DNA of 9,099 nt, from positions 1 through 9,099 of the forward strand of contig DATMSM010000004.1 of assembly GCA_035565355.1 (NCBI GenBank), in the 5' to 3' direction. The number at the start of each line of letters is the position of its first letter. Position 1 is the first letter of the stretch. Under the pieces are notes generated by a model. The model made no database searches, was not told the DNA's origin, and saw only the letters and a list, made by a program, of their open reading frames with translations. This document shows, piece after piece, positions 1 to 4,819 of this stretch. The DNA is from Ga0074130 sp035565355 (GTDB lineage: Bacteria; Pseudomonadota; Gammaproteobacteria; Burkholderiales; Rhodocyclaceae). The translations under genes and the position numbers were made by a program.

Positions 1-396
1 GGCCGCCGCCTGCTGACCCATGTCCGCGACGTCATGCGCGCCGACGCCCGCGTGCCGAGCGTACCGGACAGCGCCACCATTGCCGACGCGTTGCTGGAAA
101 TGAGCCGCAAGGGCATGGGCATGACCACCATCGTCGATGCCGGCGGCAAGGTGGTCGGCATCTACACCGATGGCGACCTGCGCCGCACGCTGGAACAGGA
201 AACCGACATCAAGCGCACTTGCATCGCTACCGTGATGACGGCCCGACCGCGCACCATCGGCCCGGACAAGATGGCGGCGGAGGCCATAGCGCTGATGGAA
301 AGCTGCAAGACCTTCGTACTCCCCGTCGTCAATGACGATGGCCTGCTCGTGGGCGCTCTCAGCATGCACGACCTGTTCAACGCCCGTATCATTTAA
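1..396 (+). CDS. kdsD: Arabinose-5-phosphate isomerase, C-terminal part (cut by window start)
   Basis: KdsD converts D-ribulose 5-phosphate to D-arabinose 5-phosphate, the first committed step of Kdo synthesis for the LPS inner core, in the cytoplasm. Only the last 131 codons are present, in frame 1 and open to the window edge; the catalytic SIS domain lies upstream. What remains is a tandem CBS pair: the first around residues 10-62 of the fragment (GMGMTTIVD, then GIYTDGDLRR) and the second around 73-130 (VMTARPRTI, then the final LSMHDLF). The GRRLLTHVRDVM lead-in and the TDGDLRR and MHDL signatures follow the E. coli KdsD C terminus closely. An internal ATG at 34 lies in this frame but is not the real start. 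The stop is 3 bases before lptC, so co-transcription and translational coupling are likely. Kdo-8-P phosphatase (kdsC), commonly next in line, is missing here. Confidence 0.93.
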   Translation, partial: GRRLLTHVRDVMRADARVPSVPDSATIADALLEMSRKGMGMTTIVDAGGKVVGIYTDGDLRRTLEQETDIKRTCIATVMTARPRTIGPDKMAAEAIALMESCKTFVLPVVNDDGLLVGALSMHDLFNARII

Positions 397-399
397 AGC

Positions 400-963
400 G
401 TGAAATACAGCAGCTCCACTCTCTTCCCGCTGGCCATGCTGCTGCTTCTGGCAGGGCTGACGCTGTGGCTGGAGCGCACCAGCCAGCCGCAGAGTGTCGT
501 GTCCGGCAAGACCCGGCACGATCCGGATTACATCGTGAACAACTTCACGATCAAACGCTTCGATGCCAATGGCAAGCTCTACCAGACGCTGACAGCCAAG
601 GAAATGCGGCATTACCCCGACGACGATTCGACCGAAGCCGACACGCCGCAACTGACCTACCATCGCGACCGCAAGACCTTCATCAATGCCGACCAGGCCT
701 GGATCGACTCCGGCGGCAAGACCGTTCAGCTCGAACGCAATGTGCGCGTGCGCAATGAAAACGCCAAGGGCCCGGACACCATCCTGACCACCACCACGAT
801 GACCGTGCTCACCGAGGAGGAGATCGCCCGCACCAAGGCGCCGGTCACCATCACCAAGGGCGGAACCGTGATCAACGGCATCGGCATGGAAAGCAACAAC
901 AAGACCCAGATCAGCGTACTCGGCGGTCGTGTGCAAGGTACGATCGCTCCTCAACCCAGATAA
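400..963 (+). CDS. lptC: LPS export system protein LptC
   Basis: LptC is the bitopic inner-membrane component of the Lpt bridge. It takes LPS from the LptB2FG extractor and hands it to periplasmic LptA. The 187-residue product has a short cytoplasmic N terminus, one transmembrane helix (about residues 8-25), then a periplasmic beta-jellyroll domain beginning near DPDYIVNNFTI (41-51) and ending with the typical GIGMESNNKTQ...LGGRVQGT strands (161-181). The length is normal for the family. The start is a GTG at 400 with no clear Shine-Dalgarno sequence. I prefer it because it lies 3 bases after the kdsD stop, giving coupled translation. The next in-frame ATG at 436 would cut into the membrane helix. 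lptA follows 5 bases after the stop. Family assignment rests on architecture, these motifs and the neighbours. Confidence 0.92.
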   Translation: MKYSSSTLFPLAMLLLLAGLTLWLERTSQPQSVVSGKTRHDPDYIVNNFTIKRFDANGKLYQTLTAKEMRHYPDDDSTEADTPQLTYHRDRKTFINADQAWIDSGGKTVQLERNVRVRNENAKGPDTILTTTTMTVLTEEEIARTKAPVTITKGGTVINGIGMESNNKTQISVLGGRVQGTIAPQPR

Positions 964-968
964 GCGCC

Positions 969-1544
969 ATGACTCGACTCCTGCTCATCCTGATTGCATG
1001 CGCCGGCATCACGCCCGCCTTCGCCGAAAAGGCCGACCGCAACAAGCCGACGCAACTGGAGTCGGATCGCATCACGGTGGATGATGCCAACAAGGTGCAC
1101 ATTCTCGAAGGGCGCGTGATCCTGACCAAGGGCACCATGCAGTTGAAGACCGAAAAGCTGGTCATCACCCAGGATGCGGACGGTTTCCAGAAAAGTGTCG
1201 CCACCGGCGGTGCCAATGGTCTTGCCTATTTCCGCCAGCGCCGCGACAGCGGCGAAATTGTCGAAGGCGAAGCCGAGCGCATCGAGCATGAAGACCGGAT
1301 AGAGCGCACCGACCTGTACAAGCGCGCCTGGCTCAAGAGCGGCAAGGACGAAGTCACCGGCCAGTTCATCCGCTACGACGCGCGCACCGAAAACTACACG
1401 GTTACCAACAACAGCAGCGGCCCCACCCCGGGTAGCGACGGCCGCGTCCGCGCCGTCATCCAGCCGCGCAGCAATACGCCCGAGGACGCTTCTTCGCAAC
1501 GCAGCAACATCACGCTCCCGCCCCCCAGCGAAAACAAAAAATAA
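969..1544 (+). CDS. lptA: LPS transport periplasmic protein LptA
   Basis: LptA polymerises head-to-tail into the periplasmic bridge that carries LPS from LptC to LptD at the outer membrane. The 191-residue precursor has a Sec signal peptide with predicted cleavage after AFA at residue 19. An OstA/LptA beta-jellyroll follows, starting at PTQLESDRITVDD (27-39) and HILEGRVILTKGTMQL (44-59). A polar Ser/Pro/Asn-rich tail (about 150-191) is probably disordered. The length matches the family. The ATG is 5 bases after the lptC stop and no strong ribosome binding site is seen, again suggesting coupling. The ATPase gene lptB and then rpoN usually follow lptA in proteobacteria, but here an AT-rich gap and a phasin gene come next. 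No canonical terminator is visible after the stop, so this transcript may read into the phasin promoter region. Confidence 0.93.
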   Translation: MTRLLLILIACAGITPAFAEKADRNKPTQLESDRITVDDANKVHILEGRVILTKGTMQLKTEKLVITQDADGFQKSVATGGANGLAYFRQRRDSGEIVEGEAERIEHEDRIERTDLYKRAWLKSGKDEVTGQFIRYDARTENYTVTNNSSGPTPGSDGRVRAVIQPRSNTPEDASSQRSNITLPPPSENKK

Positions 1545-1564
1545 CAATAAAAACATTGAGTTAA

Positions 1565-1591
1565 AATATTTTGTGCGATGCACAAAATATT
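1565..1591 (+). promoter_or_regulatory. Upstream operator, perfect dyad (candidate PhaR/PhbF site 1)
   Basis: This is a perfect inverted repeat with 12-base arms, AATATTTTGTGC at 1565-1576 and GCACAAAATATT at 1580-1591, separated by GAT. It ends two bases before the -35 hexamer of the phasin promoter. Its core TGC-N3-GCA, read as TGCGATGCA at 1574-1582, recurs on the opposite strand in the second dyad at 1630-1642. From memory, the PHB regulator PhaR/PhbF of betaproteobacteria recognises TG[N]TGC[N]3GCAA; this site fits 7 of the 9 fixed positions. The dyad is seen directly; the regulator is inferred. It could also form an RNA hairpin in an lpt read-through transcript, but its AT-rich stem lacks a following T-run, so it is a poor terminator. 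Confidence 0.65.
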
Positions 1592-1593
1592 GC

Positions 1594-1622
1594 TTGACAG
1601 GGTTTTCTACGCACGCCATAAT
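1594..1622 (+). promoter_or_regulatory. Sigma-70 promoter of the phasin gene
   Basis: A perfect -35 hexamer TTGACA (1594-1599) and a -10 hexamer CATAAT (1617-1622, 5 of 6 consensus) are separated by the ideal 17 bases. Transcription should start near 1629-1630, giving a leader of about 40 bases before the phasin ATG. The DNA just upstream (about 1530-1593) is strikingly AT-rich compared with the GC-rich genes around it and could act as an UP element. The promoter lies between two related dyads, one abutting the -35 and one over the start site, the layout expected for a strong repressible promoter. Such control suits phasins, whose synthesis is held off until PHB granules form. Confidence 0.85.
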
Positions 1623-1629
1623 GGGCTCA

Positions 1630-1642
1630 TGCTGCATCGCAA
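1630..1642 (+). promoter_or_regulatory. Downstream operator at the transcription start (candidate PhaR/PhbF site 2)
   Basis: TGCTGCATCGCAA fits the consensus I recall for the PhaR/PhbF regulator of PHB metabolism, TG[N]TGC[N]3GCAA, at all 9 fixed positions. Its central nine bases (1633-1641), read on the minus strand, are TGCGATGCA, identical to the core of the upstream dyad. It lies about 7 bases after the -10 hexamer, over the predicted start site, so a bound protein would block initiation. The centres of the two dyads are 59 bases apart. The sequence match is seen directly; protein identity is inferred from the motif and the downstream phasin gene. Confidence 0.7.
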
Positions 1643-1659
1643 CATTTCGCAGCGGGAAC

Positions 1660-1665
1660 AGGAGA
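1660..1665 (+). promoter_or_regulatory. Ribosome binding site fixing the phasin start
   Basis: AGGAGA stands 5 bases before the ATG at 1671, the best Shine-Dalgarno match among the plus-strand genes. It decides the start against an in-frame ATG at 1578, which lies inside the upstream operator and ahead of the promoter and so would not be on the phasin mRNA. Confidence 0.85.
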
Positions 1666-1670
1666 GCGTC

Positions 1671-2207
1671 ATGTCTAGCCCTTTTAATACCGAGTCGTTT
1701 GCCAAGCTGCAGCAAGCCCATTTTGATAGCCTGCTGGCCCTCGCCAACACCGCCTTTGCCGGTGTGGAACGTCTTGCCGCCCTCAATCTGAACACCACCC
1801 GCAGCCTGCTTGAAGACAGCGCGGACTCTGCCCGCGCACTGCTGGGCGCTCGCGATATCCAGGACTTCGTCACGTTGCAGGGCGCCCTGGCTCAGCCTGC
1901 GCTGGACAAGGCGCTGGCTTGGTCACGCGATGCGCAGGCAATCGGCCACAGCACTCACGACGCACTGACGGAAGTCCTGGACGCCCGCTATGCTGAAGCC
2001 AGCCAATCGCTGGATGCCGCTCTCGACACTCTGGTGAAGAATGCGCCGGCCGGCACCGATGCCGCCGTAGGCGCTTCTGTCACTGCCCTCAAGTCGGCCA
2101 TCGCCGTCGCCGCGAGTACCTATGGCAGCCTGAATCAAGTGGCCAAACACGCCGCTCGGCAGGCCGACGCAGCCGCCGCACCCGCGACCAAGCGTCGCAA
2201 GAGCTGA
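1671..2207 (+). CDS. phaP: Phasin family protein (PHB granule-associated)
   Basis: Phasins are small amphipathic proteins that coat polyhydroxyalkanoate granules in the cytoplasm and control their number and size. The 178-residue product is almost wholly helical, with the Phasin_2 N terminus (FNTESFAKLQQAHFDSLLAL, then FAGVERLAALNL, residues 5-40). Alanine-rich amphipathic helices follow, and the protein ends in an Ala/Lys/Arg tail (AAAAPATKRRKS) like many betaproteobacterial PhaP proteins. It has no signal peptide or membrane segment. The gene has its own strong promoter, two candidate PhaR operators, a good ribosome binding site and a strong terminator, so it is a self-contained single-gene unit despite sitting after lptA. 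The known scheme, in which PhaR leaves the phaP promoter to bind new PHB granules, fits this layout. The family call is firm; the symbol phaP is generic, since genomes often hold several phasin paralogues. Confidence 0.9.
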   Translation: MSSPFNTESFAKLQQAHFDSLLALANTAFAGVERLAALNLNTTRSLLEDSADSARALLGARDIQDFVTLQGALAQPALDKALAWSRDAQAIGHSTHDALTEVLDARYAEASQSLDAALDTLVKNAPAGTDAAVGASVTALKSAIAVAASTYGSLNQVAKHAARQADAAAAPATKRRKS

Positions 2208-2218
2208 GCCCCGAATTC

Positions 2219-2277
2219 GCCGTCTGCGACGGCCCCATTTGCTCCTCCACTGACTCTTCCTCATCCTGTTGAGTCAG
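2219..2277 (+). repeat. Two hairpins in the phasin 3' untranslated region
   Basis: The first hairpin is GCCGTC-TGC-GACGGC (2219-2233, 6-pair stem, 3-base loop), 11 bases after the phasin stop. The second is CTGACTC (2250-2256) with GAGTCAG (2271-2277), a 7-pair stem with a 14-base loop. Together with the terminator at 2282-2304 they give the phasin mRNA a 3' tail of about 100 bases with three stem-loops in a row. They may protect the transcript from 3' exonucleases or form part of a 3'-derived small RNA. The structures are seen; both roles are conjecture. Confidence 0.55.
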
Positions 2278-2281
2278 CTTG

Positions 2282-2313
2282 TGCCCCGGCGTCATGCCGG
2301 GGCATTTTTATTT
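2282..2313 (+). terminator. Rho-independent terminator of the phasin gene
   Basis: A perfect 9-pair GC-rich stem, TGCCCCGGC (2282-2290) and GCCGGGGCA (2296-2304), closes on the 5-base loop GTCAT. The run TTTTTATTT (2305-2313) follows at once. It works for plus-strand transcription only, as there is no T-run on the minus-strand exit. It separates the phasin unit from the FecR/SPOR gene. Confidence 0.93.
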
Positions 2314-2399
2314 GCGCGCCCTTCAGGCACGCCCCGCACTCCCACAAAACGGCGGGATGGGCGTACATTGCCTGCCATCCAACATGAAGGGAGAGTTCC

Positions 2400-3287
2400 A
2401 TGCGTATGCTGCCCCGTTGTATCGGCCTTTTTCTTGCTGCCTGTCTGCTTGCCAGCGCTCAGGCACAAGCTTCCAGCATCGAGGTCAAGGCGGTGCGCTA
2501 CCCGGCCTGGGTGGAAAACGGTGGGCGCAAAACCCCCTTACAGCCGGGCATGCAGGCACGGGCCAGCGATGTGGTGGCAAGCGGCGAGGACGCCCGCATC
2601 CTGTTCAGTCTGGCCGATGGCAGTGAAGTCCGTCTGGGGCAGAATGCGCGCCTGAGCATCGGGCGCATCGACATCGTTCAGACGGGAGGGGGTGTTGATC
2701 TGGACATGGGACTGTCGCTCCTGGTGGGGCATTTCCGCTACGCCGCCACCACGCTGAGCAAACTCACCAACCGGCGCAAGCTGGACCTCCAGCTGTCTAC
2801 TTCCACCATAGGCATACGCGGTACCGACTACTGGGCCATGACCGACAAGGAGCACGACGCCGTCTGCCTGTTCGAAGGCGCGGTCGAAGTGCAGACTCAG
2901 GAAAAAGAGAGCATCACGCTCGACCAGCCCACCGCCTTCTGGATGCGCTACTTCGACAAGCCGGCGCAGGCACCAGGCAATGCCACGGCGGCGCAGCTGG
3001 CGCAGTTTCTCGGCTGGGTGGAGCTGGCACCGGGCAGCGGTGTCGCCATCGCCGACGGCCGCTGGCGTCTGATTGTCGGCGTGGAAAAGAACCGGTCCGC
3101 TGCGGAAGCACTCAGCAAAGGCTTGCGCGAGCGGGGTTATCCGGCCCTTGTGGTCAAGCACACCGGACAGTATGAAGTGCGCCTCGACAAGTTTGCCTCA
3201 CGCGCCGATGCAGAAGCCCAGATGAAGAGGCTGCAGGCACAAAGCGGCCTGCTCGGCAGTGAACCCAAGGTGGTACTGACGCGCTAA
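2400..3287 (+). CDS. Secreted FecR-domain protein with C-terminal SPOR domain
   Basis: The 295-residue product has a Sec signal peptide (hydrophobic residues 8-20, likely cleavage after AQA at 24) and should be periplasmic. Residues about 56-165 form a FecR-like beta domain, with ASDVVASGEDARILFSLADGS near its start, the hallmark STIGIRGTDY at 135-144, and FEGAVEV at 158-164. A linker (about 170-215) leads to a SPOR domain at 222-293 (RWRLIVGVEKNRSAAEALSKGL, then GQYEVRLDKFASRADAEAQMKRL). SPOR domains bind peptidoglycan stripped of stem peptides, typically at the division septum. FecR domains without an adjacent sigma factor are thought to serve in ligand or cell-wall binding, so this is not a classical iron-signalling FecR. 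The start has a good ribosome binding site, AAGGGAGA (2387-2394). No convincing promoter was found between the terminator and the gene. Its TAA overlaps the stop of the convergent minus-strand gene. Domain calls are good; the cellular role is unknown. Confidence 0.85.
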   Translation: MRMLPRCIGLFLAACLLASAQAQASSIEVKAVRYPAWVENGGRKTPLQPGMQARASDVVASGEDARILFSLADGSEVRLGQNARLSIGRIDIVQTGGGVDLDMGLSLLVGHFRYAATTLSKLTNRRKLDLQLSTSTIGIRGTDYWAMTDKEHDAVCLFEGAVEVQTQEKESITLDQPTAFWMRYFDKPAQAPGNATAAQLAQFLGWVELAPGSGVAIADGRWRLIVGVEKNRSAAEALSKGLRERGYPALVVKHTGQYEVRLDKFASRADAEAQMKRLQAQSGLLGSEPKVVLTR

Positions 3288-4075
3288 GCCTCTGGGCTCA
3301 TGCGCTCCCAGACGTAACCCAATTGGGTTACGCCTTCGCGCAAGGCGCTGATCGCCGGCGCCACTTCGGCCGGCACACCGCGCACGCCAAGTTCGACATG
3401 GCGCCGGATCTCGGGCGTGCCGACGAAAGGCAGGCTGAACACCTTGATGCCTGGATAACGCGCCTCCACTTCCTGCATCAACGGCGTCATCACGCCTTCG
3501 ATGCCGTCCCAGACGCGGATGGAAGCCTCGGCCTCGACCAGGCTGCCGAAATGCGCCGCGTAGTAGGTCTCCAGGCACCAGGTCAGCATGGAATGCGCCA
3601 TCACCGGGAAGCCGGGGAAGAAATGGTGGTTCGCGTAGGAAAAACCGGGGATACGATTGTAGTCGTTGGGCACGATGCGGCTGCCTTGCGGAAACATGCC
3701 CATATTCAGGCGAGCTTCGTTTGCTTCCTGCTTGGTTTCCGCCATGCGCATGCGGATCAGCCGTTCCGCTTCCGGATGCAGCTCCAGCGGCACACCGGCC
3801 GCGGCAGCCACCGCCTGGCGCGTGTGATCGTCCGGGGTGGCGCCGATACCGCCGAAGCTGAACACGGCATCGCCGCCGGCCAGGGTGCGCTGCAAGGTCT
3901 TGATCATCAGCGCCCTGTCGTCGCCGAGAAACAGCACCCAGTCGAGCTTCAGCTCACGCGCCGCGAACACTTCGCGCAGCTTATCGAAATGAACGTCGCG
4001 ACGCTTGCCGCGCATGATCTCGTCGCCAATGATGAGGGCGCCGAAGCCTTCCACCGCATGAGCTATTGTTCCCAT
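3284..4075 (-). CDS. CinA-type molybdopterin-binding-fold protein (stand-alone MoCF domain)
   Basis: The 263-residue product has the MoaB/Mog (MoCF) fold seen in the N-terminal half of CinA. GALIIGDEIMRGKRRDVH (12-29) is the first strand and substrate loop, FSFGGIGATPDDHTR (72-86) is the GG-x-G-x-(T)-x-DD binding motif, and HHFFPGFPVMAHSML (150-164) matches the CinA LPGVP strand. The C-terminal nicotinamide-nucleotide amidase domain (PncC) of full CinA is absent; about 95 residues of less clear nature follow instead. CinA N-terminal domains are linked to ADP-ribose or NAD metabolite hydrolysis, but the true substrate here is unknown. The start ATG follows a purine-rich site (AGGGAAGGGA on the minus strand) and overlaps the end of the EI24-like gene by 13 bases, so coupling is likely. 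Its TAG shares four bases with the stop of the convergent FecR/SPOR gene. Confidence 0.85.
   Translation of the reverse strand: MGTIAHAVEGFGALIIGDEIMRGKRRDVHFDKLREVFAARELKLDWVLFLGDDRALMIKTLQRTLAGGDAVFSFGGIGATPDDHTRQAVAAAAGVPLELHPEAERLIRMRMAETKQEANEARLNMGMFPQGSRIVPNDYNRIPGFSYANHHFFPGFPVMAHSMLTWCLETYYAAHFGSLVEAEASIRVWDGIEGVMTPLMQEVEARYPGIKVFSLPFVGTPEIRRHVELGVRGVPAEVAPAISALREGVTQLGYVWERMSPEA
3291..3312. repeat. Stem-loop just after the FecR/SPOR stop
   Basis: TCTGGG (3291-3296) pairs with CCCAGA (3307-3312) around a 10-base loop. It starts 3 bases after the FecR/SPOR stop and lies within the last codons of the convergent minus-strand gene. It abuts the 20-base palindrome at 3313-3332. There is no T-run on either side, so it is not a standard intrinsic terminator. 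Confidence 0.45.
3313..3332. repeat. 20-base perfect palindrome inside a gene end
   Basis: CGTAACCCAATTGGGTTACG is its own reverse complement with no spacer. It lies within the coding end of the minus-strand CinA-like gene (codons for VTQLGYV) and directly abuts the stem-loop at 3291-3312. A perfect 20-base dyad in coding DNA suggests a protein-binding site or a structure acting at the convergent transcript ends. Neither is proved by the sequence. Confidence 0.5.
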
Positions 4076-4782
4076 ACCACGGTCCCTTCCCTGCGCTCCA
4101 GGCGCAGGCGCATCAGGCAGAGATGCACGAACAGCAAAGCGGTCCAGGCTGGCGCCAGAAAATTGATGATGGGAATATGCGCCACCAGCGCACTGACGCC
4201 GCCGGCCATGTAGAGCAGGCCGCGCGACTCGCGCACGATCTTGCCGCGTTCGGGCGGTGTTGCATGTTCGACCAGCGCATCGAAACGGAAAGTACGCTGG
4301 TTGATCCAGGCTAGCCAGAGAAAAGGCATGATCAGCAGCACGCCGGGAATCAGCAGGAACGGCAAGGTCAGCAACCAGCCGACGACGAAGATGCTGCCCG
4401 CCACCAAGGTATTCACAATGCTGCCCCAGAAGGCACCGCGCCCGCGTCGCGCGAGATCCGGATAATCGTTCTCAGCGATGACCTTCATCATCTGCGGCAA
4501 GGCGAAAGCCGCCAGCAGCAACAGCGCACTGAAGTAGACCAGCGGCGCAAAAGCCATCAGCAGAAAGATATTGGCGATCCAGTCCGACCACCAACCGCCG
4601 GACAACCAGCTCCAATCGGGAAAACGTGCCTGCACATAGGCGCGTGCCGGTGCCCACACGGCCCGCGCGACCAGGCCCCAGCCAGCCAGCGCGACCAGCG
4701 GCGGCCACAGGGCGTGGAACAGCATGCCGGGCCGCAGCAGATCACGGCTGGCAAGGAAACAGGCACGTAACACTTCTGGCAT
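4063..4782 (-). CDS. EI24 / CysZ-like integral membrane protein
   Basis: The 239-residue inner-membrane protein has several hydrophobic stretches (about residues 22-42, 68-96, 118-140, 142-161 and 190-224). The layout is that of the EI24 family (PF07264), which includes the sulfate transporter CysZ. The N terminus (VLRACFLASRDLLRPGMLFHALWPPL) and the segment LPFLLIPGVLLIMPFLWLAWINQRTFRFDAL are typical of the proteobacterial EI24-domain proteins of unknown function, which differ from true CysZ. No cysteine-biosynthesis gene is nearby, so I do not call it cysZ. The gene begins 37 bases after the hrpA stop and overlaps the CinA-like gene by 13 bases. Two ATGs are offered on the minus strand, at 4782 and 4786. 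Only the first is in frame, and it stands 5 bases after AGGAGA. The substrate is unknown. Confidence 0.82.
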   Translation of the reverse strand: MPEVLRACFLASRDLLRPGMLFHALWPPLVALAGWGLVARAVWAPARAYVQARFPDWSWLSGGWWSDWIANIFLLMAFAPLVYFSALLLLAAFALPQMMKVIAENDYPDLARRGRGAFWGSIVNTLVAGSIFVVGWLLTLPFLLIPGVLLIMPFLWLAWINQRTFRFDALVEHATPPERGKIVRESRGLLYMAGGVSALVAHIPIINFLAPAWTALLFVHLCLMRLRLERREGTVVWEQ

Positions 4783-4787
4783 TCATT

Positions 4788-4793
4788 TCTCCT
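4788..4793 (-). promoter_or_regulatory. Ribosome binding site of the EI24-like gene
   Basis: On the minus strand AGGAGA lies 5 bases before the ATG at 4782. It lies only 1 base before an out-of-frame ATG at 4786, which rules that one out. It sits in the short hrpA-EI24 gap, so this gene can start independently on the shared transcript. Confidence 0.75.
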
Positions 4794-4819
4794 GTTCGGG
4801 CAGCGCGCAAGCAGGTGAC

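Noticed and set aside
1578..1670. An earlier in-frame ATG giving a phasin of 209 residues
   Set aside because: It lies inside the upstream dyad and before the promoter, so it would not be in the phasin mRNA. AGGAGA correctly precedes the ATG at 1671, which starts the Phasin_2 N terminus.
2217..2233. Possible DNA uptake sequence of Neisseria type (GCCGTCTG...)
   Set aside because: It resembles only the first eight bases of the neisserial element and occurs once. It is better explained as the short hairpin GCCGTC-TGC-GACGGC.
2538..3161. A 207-codon open frame on the minus strand
   Set aside because: It is antisense to the FecR/SPOR gene, which has a signal peptide, two recognisable domains and a good ribosome binding site. 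The antisense translation has none of these.
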